Of a DNA stretch of 14,220 bases, positions 5,982 through 12,828 are shown one piece after another. How positions within the stretch are numbered: the stretch's first letter is position 1; every line of letters begins with the position of its first letter. A program made the position numbers and the translations under genes. Source of the stretch: JBCCFK01 sp965262315 (GTDB lineage: Bacteria > Actinomycetota > Acidimicrobiia > Acidimicrobiales > UBA8592); assembly GCA_965262315.1 (NCBI GenBank), contig CBDHFJ010000082.1, positions 1-14,220 of the forward strand. Reading direction: 5' to 3'. A model generated the notes under the pieces. It was not told the origin of the DNA. It saw nothing but the letters and a program-made list of their open reading frames with translations, and did not search any database.

Positions 5982-6008
5982 CGCGAAGTACCCGGCCGGT
6001 CAGTCGAA
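5973..6008. terminator. Possible bidirectional terminator hairpin spanning both stop codons
   Basis: TTCGACTGAC (5973-5982) and GTCAGTCGAA (5999-6008) form a perfect 10-bp inverted repeat with a 16-nt GC-rich loop. Each arm encodes the last two residues (Phe-Asp) and the TGA stop of one of two convergent genes. There is no T-tract, so intrinsic termination is only a possibility. Confidence 0.4.
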
Positions 6009-6467
6009 GATGGTGAGGTGCTCGACGAGGCCTTCGTCGAAGCTGGTCATCCACCGTCCCGACGCGTGGATGCGACTGAACAGCCATTCGCCATCGACCT
6101 TGCGGTACTCCTCGACGTAGGTGCCCGACGCCCAGAGCATCTGCTCGGCACCGTCGATGTTCTGGATCGACAGCAGCAGCGCCTGCCACCGACCGGTGGC
6201 GGTGCGACCGTCGTCGGCCACCGCGATCAGCGGTGTGACGGCGTAGTGGCGAGACCAGACGACCTCGTCGGCATAACCCGCGTTGAACGCCTCGATGGCC
6301 TCCCTACCCTCGAGTTGCTCGATCGGCTCCTCGATGAAGACGGCATCCTCGGTGAACAGCTCCGGAAAGCGGTGGTACTGCTCGGGATCGTCGCAGTACC
6401 AGCAGTAGCGGGCCTTCAAGGCCTTGATCGCCTCGATGTCGAGGAGGCGCTGCACGTCGCCGCTCAT
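6000..6467 (-). CDS. SnoaL-like / NTF2-like protein
   Basis: This 155-residue protein has the NTF2-like layout: an N-terminal helix LLDIEAIKALKARYCWYCD (8-26), FPELFTEDAVFIEEP (34-48), EGREAIEAFN (53-62), and C-terminal strands GRWQALLLSIQNIDGAEQMLWASGTYVEEYRKVDGEWLFSRIHAS (92-136). This fits the SnoaL_4-type branch, whose members include cyclases, hydratases, dehydratases and small dioxygenase subunits, so the reaction cannot be specified. The ATG at 6467 overlaps the upstream SDR stop in ATGA, indicating coupling in a two-gene leftward operon. His and Asp residues in the pocket (for example His74) could be catalytic but this is a guess. It converges with the TetR gene. Confidence 0.82.
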   Translation of the reverse strand: MSGDVQRLLDIEAIKALKARYCWYCDDPEQYHRFPELFTEDAVFIEEPIEQLEGREAIEAFNAGYADEVVWSRHYAVTPLIAVADDGRTATGRWQALLLSIQNIDGAEQMLWASGTYVEEYRKVDGEWLFSRIHASGRWMTSFDEGLVEHLTIFD

Positions 6468-7264
6468 TCGACGATCCCATCGTCGCCGTGAATCGTCTCG
6501 CCGATGGCAGCCTCGATCGACTGGATGCTCGGGCCGGCGGCCATGCCGCCGTCGATGTGGAGCGCATGGCCGTTGACCATGGCCGCATCGTCCGATGCGA
6601 GGTAGTGGATGGCGGCTGCCACCTCCTCGGGCTGAGCGAGTCGACGCACGTGCTGGTTGAGCAACGACTGACTCCGCACGGCCCAGTGATCCATCGCCTC
6701 CTCGGGCACGAACCCCTCGGTCACCACACCGGTTGGGCACACACAGTTGACACGTACTCCTCGTGGCCCGAGCTCCACCGCCGCGTGCTTGGTCATGCCC
6801 ACCACACCCCACTTACCGGCCCCGTACCAACCGAGACCGGGGTACCCGACCACCCCGGCCATCGACGCGGTGTTCACGATGACCGACCCCGGCTGCATGT
6901 GCGCCGCTGCCGCCTTGATGCCGTGGGCCACGCCCATCAGGTTGATGTCGAGCATGGCCCGGGCGTCGTCGGGATCGTCGGCCGCCAGTCCGCGACCGGG
7001 CCCGAGCACACCGGCGTTGTTGACCATGATGTCGAGCCGCCCGAATCGTTGGACCACATCGGCGACCAGCGAGTCGACGGCGGTGGCATCGCTCACATCG
7101 ACCCGGACCGCCAGCCCGCCGACCTCCTCGGCGAGCGCGGAGGCATCGGCGACGTCTGCCAAGACGCAGGTGCCACCAGCGGCGGTGAAACGGCGGCACG
7201 CGGCGGCCCCGATGCCCGAGGCCGCTCCGGTCACGATGGCCACCTTGTCGTCGAGTTCGAACAT
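6464..7264 (-). CDS. SDR family oxidoreductase
   Basis: This 266-residue classical SDR has TGAASGIG (12-19), acidic Asp37 after the second strand (NAD preference), NNAG (82-85), Ser134, Tyr147 and Lys151 (YGAGK), and the CPTG segment (176-179). The start ATG at 7264 is well supported by AGGAG 6 nt upstream. It is first in a leftward operon with the SnoaL-like gene and divergent from the monooxygenase, sharing the 112-bp control region with the 20-bp palindrome. It closely resembles the SDR at 8824: shared blocks include AAVELGP, CPTG, HYLASDD, and a tail with AGPS plus an IEAA helix beyond the usual SDR end. The pair probably arose by duplication and may act on related alcohols. Confidence 0.9.
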   Translation of the reverse strand: MFELDDKVAIVTGAASGIGAAACRRFTAAGGTCVLADVADASALAEEVGGLAVRVDVSDATAVDSLVADVVQRFGRLDIMVNNAGVLGPGRGLAADDPDDARAMLDINLMGVAHGIKAAAAHMQPGSVIVNTASMAGVVGYPGLGWYGAGKWGVVGMTKHAAVELGPRGVRVNCVCPTGVVTEGFVPEEAMDHWAVRSQSLLNQHVRRLAQPEEVAAAIHYLASDDAAMVNGHALHIDGGMAAGPSIQSIEAAIGETIHGDDGIVE

Positions 7265-7342
7265 GGGCTGCTCCTGTGTCGGGGACACGCGAGGCAGAGG
7301 CGGTGGAGCCGCACTCGCCTGCGGGCGGATCGCAGACCACTT

Positions 7343-7354
7343 CCGCGATCGCGG
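7343..7354. promoter_or_regulatory. Second palindrome abutting the operator
   Basis: CCGCGATCGCGG is a perfect 12-bp palindrome directly adjacent to the 20-bp operator. It could be a site for another protein or part of an extended recognition site. It is not present beside the operator at 3621, and a GC-rich palindrome containing GCGATCGC can arise by chance. Confidence 0.3.
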
Positions 7355-7374
7355 ACCATACGCTAGCGTATGGT
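7355..7374. promoter_or_regulatory. Perfect 20-bp operator palindrome in the divergent control region
   Basis: ACCATACGCTAGCGTATGGT is a perfect palindrome, 2 nt before the ATG of the monooxygenase and 90 bp from the divergent SDR start. TAGCGT (7364-7369) within it fits a TAnnnT -10 box for a leaderless start at 7377; by symmetry the same box exists on the other strand, which would give the SDR a leader of roughly 85-90 nt with a good ribosome site. Near-identity with 3621-3640 argues for one shared regulator, most simply the TetR protein. Confidence 0.75.
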
Positions 7375-7376
7375 TC

Positions 7377-8831
7377 ATGCCGCCGCCCGATGATCGCACC
7401 GACCGCTGGCTCGTGGTGGGCGCCGGCCCATCCGGACTGTCGTGTGCGCTCGCACTCCGCGAGGCCGGGGTCGCCTTCGACGCGGTGGAAGCGGACCGGC
7501 AGGCCGGTGGCCTGTGGAACATGGACAACCCGGGCTCGGCCATCTACGAGTCGGCGCACTTCATCTCGTCGTCCGCCCGCTCGGGCTGGGCCGACTTCCC
7601 GATGCCGGCGCACTACCCGGACTACCCGCGCTGGTTCGAGATCCGCGACTACATCCACGCCTACGCGGCCCATCACGACCTGGAACGCCACTACGAATTC
7701 GAGACCCGGGTCGACTCCGCCGAGCCCGTGGAGACCGACGACGGCGAAGCGTGGGACGTCACCCTGTCCACTGGTGAGGTCCGCCGCTACCGCGGCGTCG
7801 TCGCCTGCCCCGGCTTCCAGCGCGTCCCCAACGTGCCGGAGTACCCCGGGACCTTCTCCGGCGAGGCCCGGCACAGCCAGACCTACAAGCAGGCCTCGGA
7901 GTTCGAGGGCAAGCGGGTGCTGGTGGTCGGCGCCGGCAACTCCGCCGTCGACATCGCGGTCGATGCCGCGATCGCCGCCGACCGGGCCGTCATCTCCACC
8001 CGGCGCGGCTACTGGTTCTTCCCGAAGCTCGTGGGCGGCGTGCCGTTCGACCACTTCGCGATCAACACCGTGTCGAGCCAGGAACGCCTCGCCGACTTCC
8101 TGCGATTGCACGTCGGTGACGTGGCCCGTATCGGGTTCGGCGAACCCGACCACCTGCCGCTCACCCACCACCCCATCCTCAACGACCAGGTCTTGCATCA
8201 CCTCGCCCACGGCGACCTGGTGGCCCGGCCCGAGATCGAACGCTTCGACGGCACCACCGTCCACTTCACCGACGGGTCCGCCGAGGACATCGATCTGATC
8301 GTCTGGGGCACCGGCTACAAGGACCGGGTGCCGTTCATCGCCGAGGAGCACTGTCGGGTCTCGGCCTCCGACGACGACAACGACCTCTTCCTCTGGATGT
8401 TCCACCGCCGGCATCCGCACCTGGTGGTGTTGGGTCCGGCCAACCTCGCCGCGGGCGGATACTGGGGCCTCAGTGCCGCGGCCGACATGATCGCCAGTCA
8501 CATCCGCGACGAGGCGACCGATCCCGACCGGTGGCAGCGATTCCGCGAGATCATCGAGGGTCCCGAGCCCGACCTGACCGGCGGCTACGAGTACTACGAG
8601 AAGCCCGGCCATCTGAACTACGTCAACGCCGCCGCGCTCGATCAGTACTCGCTGGAGCTCACGGAGCAGATGGGCTGGGAGCCGCTCTCCTTCCCGGCCG
8701 ACTTCGAACCACCCGAGTTGATCGACATCGACGCATGGCTCGATCACCCTCGTCCGGTCTCACCACCACCCCACGGATCGCTGGCACCTGTGCCGCGCGA
8801 CGTCGACAGCAAAGGAACCAGCGATGCCTGA
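7377..8831 (+). CDS. Flavin-dependent monooxygenase (FMO class B)
   Basis: This 484-residue enzyme has the FAD-binding GAGPSG (15-20), the FMO fingerprint FSGEARHSQTY (160-170; FxGxxxHxxxY), the NADPH-binding GAGNSA (185-190) and WGTGY (310-314). Because the fingerprint ends in Tyr and not Trp-Pro/Asp, it groups with N- or S-oxygenating FMOs and not classical Baeyer-Villiger enzymes, although some FMOs also oxidise ketones. The ATG at 7377 is only 2 nt after the operator, with no room for a ribosome site, so a leaderless transcript is likely; the Rossmann motif begins soon after, supporting this start. It heads a six-gene operon, overlapping the next gene by 8 nt. It uses O2 and NADPH to add one oxygen to an unknown substrate. 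Confidence 0.9.
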   Translation: MPPPDDRTDRWLVVGAGPSGLSCALALREAGVAFDAVEADRQAGGLWNMDNPGSAIYESAHFISSSARSGWADFPMPAHYPDYPRWFEIRDYIHAYAAHHDLERHYEFETRVDSAEPVETDDGEAWDVTLSTGEVRRYRGVVACPGFQRVPNVPEYPGTFSGEARHSQTYKQASEFEGKRVLVVGAGNSAVDIAVDAAIAADRAVISTRRGYWFFPKLVGGVPFDHFAINTVSSQERLADFLRLHVGDVARIGFGEPDHLPLTHHPILNDQVLHHLAHGDLVARPEIERFDGTTVHFTDGSAEDIDLIVWGTGYKDRVPFIAEEHCRVSASDDDNDLFLWMFHRRHPHLVVLGPANLAAGGYWGLSAAADMIASHIRDEATDPDRWQRFREIIEGPEPDLTGGYEYYEKPGHLNYVNAAALDQYSLELTEQMGWEPLSFPADFEPPELIDIDAWLDHPRPVSPPPHGSLAPVPRDVDSKGTSDA

Positions 8832-9657
8832 CGCGTTCTCGGTCAAGGACAAGGTGTGTGTCATCACCGGCGCCTTCCACGGGCTCGGCGAGGTGATCGC
8901 TCGTCGCCTCGCTGCCCATGGGGCAACCGTCGTCCTCGGCGATGTTCGAGACTGCACCGAGCTTGCCACCGAGCTCGACGGGCTCGCGGTGCGCTGCGAC
9001 GTGACCGACGAGACCCAGGTGGCGGCCATGATGCAGGCCGCGGTCGACGCACACGGGCGCATCGACGTCGTGGTGAACAACGCCGGGGTGGAGAGCTGGG
9101 AGGGCGACATCACCGAGCTCGACGTCGACGGGTGGCGCCGGGACATGGACATCAACGTGTTGGGGGTGGGGCTCGGCATCAAGCACGCCGTACCTCACAT
9201 GCAGGCCGGCGGGTCCATCATCAACACCGCCTCGCTGTTCGGCCTCATGGCCGTGCCCACGTTGTCGTCCTACAACGCCTCGAAGGCCGCGGTCATCCAT
9301 CTCACCCGGACCGCCGCGGTCGAGCTCGGCCCCAAGGGCATCCGGGTCAACGCCATCTGCCCCACGGGCCTGACCCACGACAGCTACCTGGGCCGGGTCG
9401 AGGGCGTCGAGAACTGGCTCGACGACTGGTTGGTGCTGCACCACCAGCACGTCGACGAGCTGGGTCACGCCGACGACTGCGCCGCGCTCGTGCACTACCT
9501 GGCGTCCGACGACAGCCGCTTCATCAACGCCCAGGCCATCGCCGTCGACGCGGGCGCAACAGCGGGTCCGTCGAGGGCCATGATCGAGGCGGCAACGGGC
9601 AAGCCGAGCGTGTGGACCGACGACGACCCGTTCTTCGAGCCGCCGCCCATCGCATGA
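8824..9657 (+). CDS. SDR family oxidoreductase
   Basis: This 277-residue classical SDR has TGAFHGLG (15-22), Asp40 (NAD preference), NNAG (85-88), Ser137, Tyr150 and Lys154 (YNASK), and CPTG (179-182). The ATG at 8824 has AAGGA 7 nt upstream, inside the 3' end of the monooxygenase gene, which it overlaps by 8 nt. The C-terminal tail after VDAG (AGPSRAMIEAATGKPSVW) is longer than usual and resembles that of the divergent SDR. It probably oxidises an alcohol or reduces a ketone made or used by the neighbouring monooxygenases. It overlaps the following hydrolase by 4 nt. Confidence 0.9.
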   Translation: MPDAFSVKDKVCVITGAFHGLGEVIARRLAAHGATVVLGDVRDCTELATELDGLAVRCDVTDETQVAAMMQAAVDAHGRIDVVVNNAGVESWEGDITELDVDGWRRDMDINVLGVGLGIKHAVPHMQAGGSIINTASLFGLMAVPTLSSYNASKAAVIHLTRTAAVELGPKGIRVNAICPTGLTHDSYLGRVEGVENWLDDWLVLHHQHVDELGHADDCAALVHYLASDDSRFINAQAIAVDAGATAGPSRAMIEAATGKPSVWTDDDPFFEPPPIA

Positions 9658-10571
9658 TCCCTCCCCCGACTCACCTGTCGCCCGGCGCCGCCGACTACCT
9701 GCGCAATCCGGATGTGGTCGACTATCCCGACGACTGGACCGACCCGTGGACGGTCCAGGCCTGCCGCGAAGTCACCGAGCCGTTGTGGGCCGGGTTCAAC
9801 GACGCCCTCGACTTCGCGTACTCGGTCACCCCAGACGCCATCGCCAACGTCCCGGTCCTGCGCATCGCCGTCGGGAACCCACGGCCCGGCCAGGCGATCG
9901 TGCACCTCCACGGCGGGATGTACTGCCTGGGAAGCCCGGCGATCGACCATGTCGTCAACGCACCACTGACCAGGGACACCGGCGTCGAGATCATCTCGAT
10001 CGACTACCGCCTCGCCCCCGAGCATCCCTTCCCCGCGGCGCTCGACGACGCCGTGGCCGTCCACGCCGCCCTGACCGACGCCGGGACCCGGACGGTGCTC
10101 TACGGGGAGTCTGCCGGCGGCGGGCTGGCCGCAGCCACCGCGCTGGCCCTGCGCGACCGTGGGCTACCGATGCCCACGCGGCTGGCGATGCTGTCGCCCA
10201 TGCTGGACCTGACCGGCGGCAGCGACACCTACGCCACCCTCGCCCCGCACGACCCGGACTACGGGGACCCGAGCGTGCTCCTGGCTCCGGGGGCCGCCTA
10301 CGCCGCTGACACGCCGCTCGATCACCCGCTGGTGTCCCCGGTGTTCGCGGATCCAGCCGGGCTGCCGTCGACCCTCATCCAGGTCGGCAACCGAGAAGTG
10401 CTGCTCGGCGACAGCAGCCGGTTCGCCCGCTCGGCTCGCGCCGCCGGCGTCGCCGTCGACCTGGAGGTCCTCGACGGCGGGTGGCACAACTACCCGATCT
10501 GGTACGGCGTCCCCGAGGCCGACGCCGCCCGTGGCCGGCTCGCCCGCTTCCTGGCGGAGGGTCTGCGATGA
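9654..10571 (+). CDS. Alpha/beta hydrolase, hormone-sensitive lipase type esterase (paralogue)
   Basis: This 305-residue enzyme is a clear paralogue of the hydrolase at 3648. It has HGG (86-88), YRLAPEHPFPAA (118-129), GESAGGG with Ser153, probable Asp253 (LLGD) and His278 (GWHNY). Long stretches are collinear with the first copy, including VHLHGG, SIDYRLAPEH, ALRD...LP, LSP..DLT and TLIQVG.RE. The substrate-lining regions differ (MYCLGSP versus AYFLGGP, HNYPIWY versus HVWQMFP), suggesting different specificity. The ATG at 9654 overlaps the SDR stop in ATGA, and its own stop overlaps the P450 start. Cytoplasmic; hydrolyses an ester or lactone. Confidence 0.88.
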   Translation: MIPPPTHLSPGAADYLRNPDVVDYPDDWTDPWTVQACREVTEPLWAGFNDALDFAYSVTPDAIANVPVLRIAVGNPRPGQAIVHLHGGMYCLGSPAIDHVVNAPLTRDTGVEIISIDYRLAPEHPFPAALDDAVAVHAALTDAGTRTVLYGESAGGGLAAATALALRDRGLPMPTRLAMLSPMLDLTGGSDTYATLAPHDPDYGDPSVLLAPGAAYAADTPLDHPLVSPVFADPAGLPSTLIQVGNREVLLGDSSRFARSARAAGVAVDLEVLDGGWHNYPIWYGVPEADAARGRLARFLAEGLR

Positions 10572-11803
10572 ACCCGCTCATGCTGCCCGGCCCCGAAGGC
10601 GACCAGATCGAGGCCATGGTCGCCGACATGTACGGCTGGCTCCGCGGTCTGCGAACGTACGGCGACACCGTGGCCGTCGATCTGGGCGGCATCCCGACAG
10701 CGGTCCTCTACGACCTCGACGACATCACCACGGTCTTCGCCGACAAGCTGGATCATGTCGGCCGCGCGGCCATCTTCGATCGCCTGGCGTCGGTGATGGG
10801 CTCGGGGCTCATCACCAACTACGACTGGGACACCTGGTTCCCGCACCGCCAGCGCATCGTGAAGCCGCTGGGGGCACGATCGGTCGGTCGCTTTCACGAG
10901 CGCATGGTGACCATCATCGACGAGGAACTGGCGACGTGGCCCGCAGGCGAGGCGTTCGAACTCCACGACCGGGTGAAGCGTCTGACACTCCGGGTTGTCG
11001 CCGACTTGTTGTTCACGAGCGACCTCGACGACACGGCCATCGAGATCATCGACCGGGCCGTCGAGCAGATCCATGCGTGGGCCGAGGCCGACCCCGCCTA
11101 CACCGACACCGACAATCCACCGCCGAGCTACGTGGAGGCCATCGGCCGTCTCGACACCTTCATCCGAGACGTGATCGACAGGCGCGATCCCGCCGCACCG
11201 GGCGACGACATGGTCGGGCTCCTGCTCGACGCCACCACTGACCCCGAGGCCCGGCTCGACCAGCGGGGCGTCCGCGACGAGGCCGTCACCCTGATCCTCG
11301 CCGGTCACGAGACCGTGACCAACACCATCTGTTTCGCGATCGACCTGTTGGGGCGCAATCCGAACGCGACCGATGCCGACGCTCGCCACATCGTCGACGA
11401 AACCCTGCGCCTCTACCCGCCGGTGCATGTCACCAACAAGGCGATCGTGAAGGACCTGCCACTGTCGGCCGCCACCATCCCGGCGGGCTGGGAGGTGCTC
11501 ATCCCCGAGTACGTCCTGTACCGCGACGAGACCTACTTCGAGCGACCCGACGAGTTCCTGCCGCAACGCTGGGCCGAGGACTCCCCGATGCACCTCGAAC
11601 GCCGCGCCTACTTTCCGTTCCTCACCGGCCCCAAGTTCTGCGTCGGCCGCCACTTCGCCATCCTCGAGGCGGTCGAGGCCGTCGACCGATTCCGCCGACG
11701 ATTCCGGCATGAGATGCTCGACCCGACACCGCCGTGGGGGCGTGAGCTGGCGACATCGTTTGCCCCGGACCGCCCGATGCCCATCCGACTGGACCCGCGT
11801 TGA
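10568..11803 (+). CDS. Cytochrome P450
   Basis: This 411-residue P450 has a C-helix WFPHR (90-94), I-helix AGHETVTN (245-252) with the oxygen-activating Thr249, ETLR (278-281; ExxR), a PDEFLPQRW meander (327-335), and the heme loop FLTGPKFCVG (351-360) with ligand Cys358. It is soluble, with no membrane anchor, as usual in bacteria. The segment between the I-helix end (LLGRNP) and ETLR is only about 14 residues, shorter than typical P450s, implying a reduced J helix region. The start ATG at 10568 overlaps the hydrolase stop in ATGA. No ferredoxin or reductase is encoded nearby, so electrons must come from elsewhere. It hydroxylates or otherwise oxidises an unknown substrate in the same pathway. 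Confidence 0.92.
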   Translation: MNPLMLPGPEGDQIEAMVADMYGWLRGLRTYGDTVAVDLGGIPTAVLYDLDDITTVFADKLDHVGRAAIFDRLASVMGSGLITNYDWDTWFPHRQRIVKPLGARSVGRFHERMVTIIDEELATWPAGEAFELHDRVKRLTLRVVADLLFTSDLDDTAIEIIDRAVEQIHAWAEADPAYTDTDNPPPSYVEAIGRLDTFIRDVIDRRDPAAPGDDMVGLLLDATTDPEARLDQRGVRDEAVTLILAGHETVTNTICFAIDLLGRNPNATDADARHIVDETLRLYPPVHVTNKAIVKDLPLSAATIPAGWEVLIPEYVLYRDETYFERPDEFLPQRWAEDSPMHLERRAYFPFLTGPKFCVGRHFAILEAVEAVDRFRRRFRHEMLDPTPPWGRELATSFAPDRPMPIRLDPR

Positions 11804-12828
11804 TCCCCGAACTCACCCTCACCGGCACTCCCCGCGATCGGGGACGAGCCCACGGCGAGCAGCTGCGCGGCCTCATCGAGGAGACGATCGACGCCTGGTT
11901 CGAGGTCCTCGGCGCCCGCACGAACCCGCACGACTTCGTCGCCGAGATCCTCCACGTCAGCGGCTTCCGCGACCCCGTCGAGACCCACACACCCGAGCTC
12001 ATGGAGGAGGTCGTGGGGCTCTCCGAGGGTGCGGCGCAGAGCGTGGAGGCCATGTTCGCATGGCAGCTGATCGACGAGTGCTGGTGGTACCTCGACGAGG
12101 TGACCGGTGGGGCCGGCGCCCACGAGGCATGCTCCGCCATGGCGATCACCGACGGCCGTCGCGGCATCGTGGCCCAGACCCAGGACCTCTACCGCCACTT
12201 CGACGGCAGCCAGGTCATGCTGCGCTACGTGGACGACGACGGGCTGGAGATCCTCGCGCCATCGGCCGCTGGCCTCCTGGCGTACAACGGCGTGAACAAC
12301 GCGGGGTTGGCGGTCTGCATCACCACACTGAGCCAGCTCGCCCATCAGACCGCCGGCGTCTCGTCTGGCTTCATCGTGCCCAAGCTGCTGCGGTGCCGGT
12401 CGGTCGACGACGCACTCGACTGGCTGCACACGGTCCCACTCGCGAGCGGCAACAGCTGGACGCTGGGCTCCCGCGACCGCTCGGTGGTCGTGGAGGTCTC
12501 CGCCGACGGTGCCACGGTGGCCCACGACGGCGACCGAGCGCTGCACACCAACCACGCCCTGGCCCAGGCAACCGCCGACGACTACGTGCGCTTCGAGAGC
12601 TCGGCGGAGCGCCTCGACCAGCTGCAGGCGACCGTCACCCCGACGATGACGGTGGACGACGTGGCCGCCATGTACGCCACCGGAGCGATCTGCCAGTCGC
12701 GCACCGGCGACGCCGATGTGATGAGCGTGATCACGGTCATCTTCGAGCTCGACGACACCCAGCGCTGCCACCTGGCACCCGGCCCGCTGGACACCGACAG
12801 CCTCACGACCTACGAAATGATCCGATGA
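11800..12828 (+). CDS. C45 family Ntn-hydrolase (acyl-CoA:6-APA acyltransferase-like)
   Basis: This 342-residue protein starts with TTG at 11800, overlapping the P450 stop, which fits the operon pattern. Family marks are RGRAHGEQL (14-22), the probable autocleavage site EA|CSAMAITD with nucleophile Cys111, AYNGVNNAGLAV (161-172), NSWTLGSRDRSVVVEV (218-233) and HTNHAL (249-254). In this family the proenzyme cleaves itself before the Cys, which then becomes the N-terminal nucleophile for breaking or making amide bonds. It is likely an amidase or acyltransferase acting on an N-acyl group; true penicillin acyltransferase activity is not implied. Lying between P450 and ureohydrolase, it may deacylate an intermediate bearing an amine or guanidino group. 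Substrate unknown. Confidence 0.8.
   Translation: MIPELTLTGTPRDRGRAHGEQLRGLIEETIDAWFEVLGARTNPHDFVAEILHVSGFRDPVETHTPELMEEVVGLSEGAAQSVEAMFAWQLIDECWWYLDEVTGGAGAHEACSAMAITDGRRGIVAQTQDLYRHFDGSQVMLRYVDDDGLEILAPSAAGLLAYNGVNNAGLAVCITTLSQLAHQTAGVSSGFIVPKLLRCRSVDDALDWLHTVPLASGNSWTLGSRDRSVVVEVSADGATVAHDGDRALHTNHALAQATADDYVRFESSAERLDQLQATVTPTMTVDDVAAMYATGAICQSRTGDADVMSVITVIFELDDTQRCHLAPGPLDTDSLTTYEMIR

Noticed and set aside
6813..8747. 644-codon open frame on the minus strand opposite the monooxygenase
   Set aside because: It is antisense to a monooxygenase with intact FAD, NADPH and FMO motifs; no domain is visible in it.
7377..8831. Classical Baeyer-Villiger monooxygenase
   Set aside because: The fingerprint ends FSGEARHSQTY, with Tyr where type I Baeyer-Villiger enzymes have Trp, so FMO is the safer call.
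8856..9653. Upstream extension of the second hydrolase frame to 8856
   Set aside because: It runs out of frame through an SDR and is Arg-rich. The paralogue comparison and the ATGA overlap place the start at 9654.
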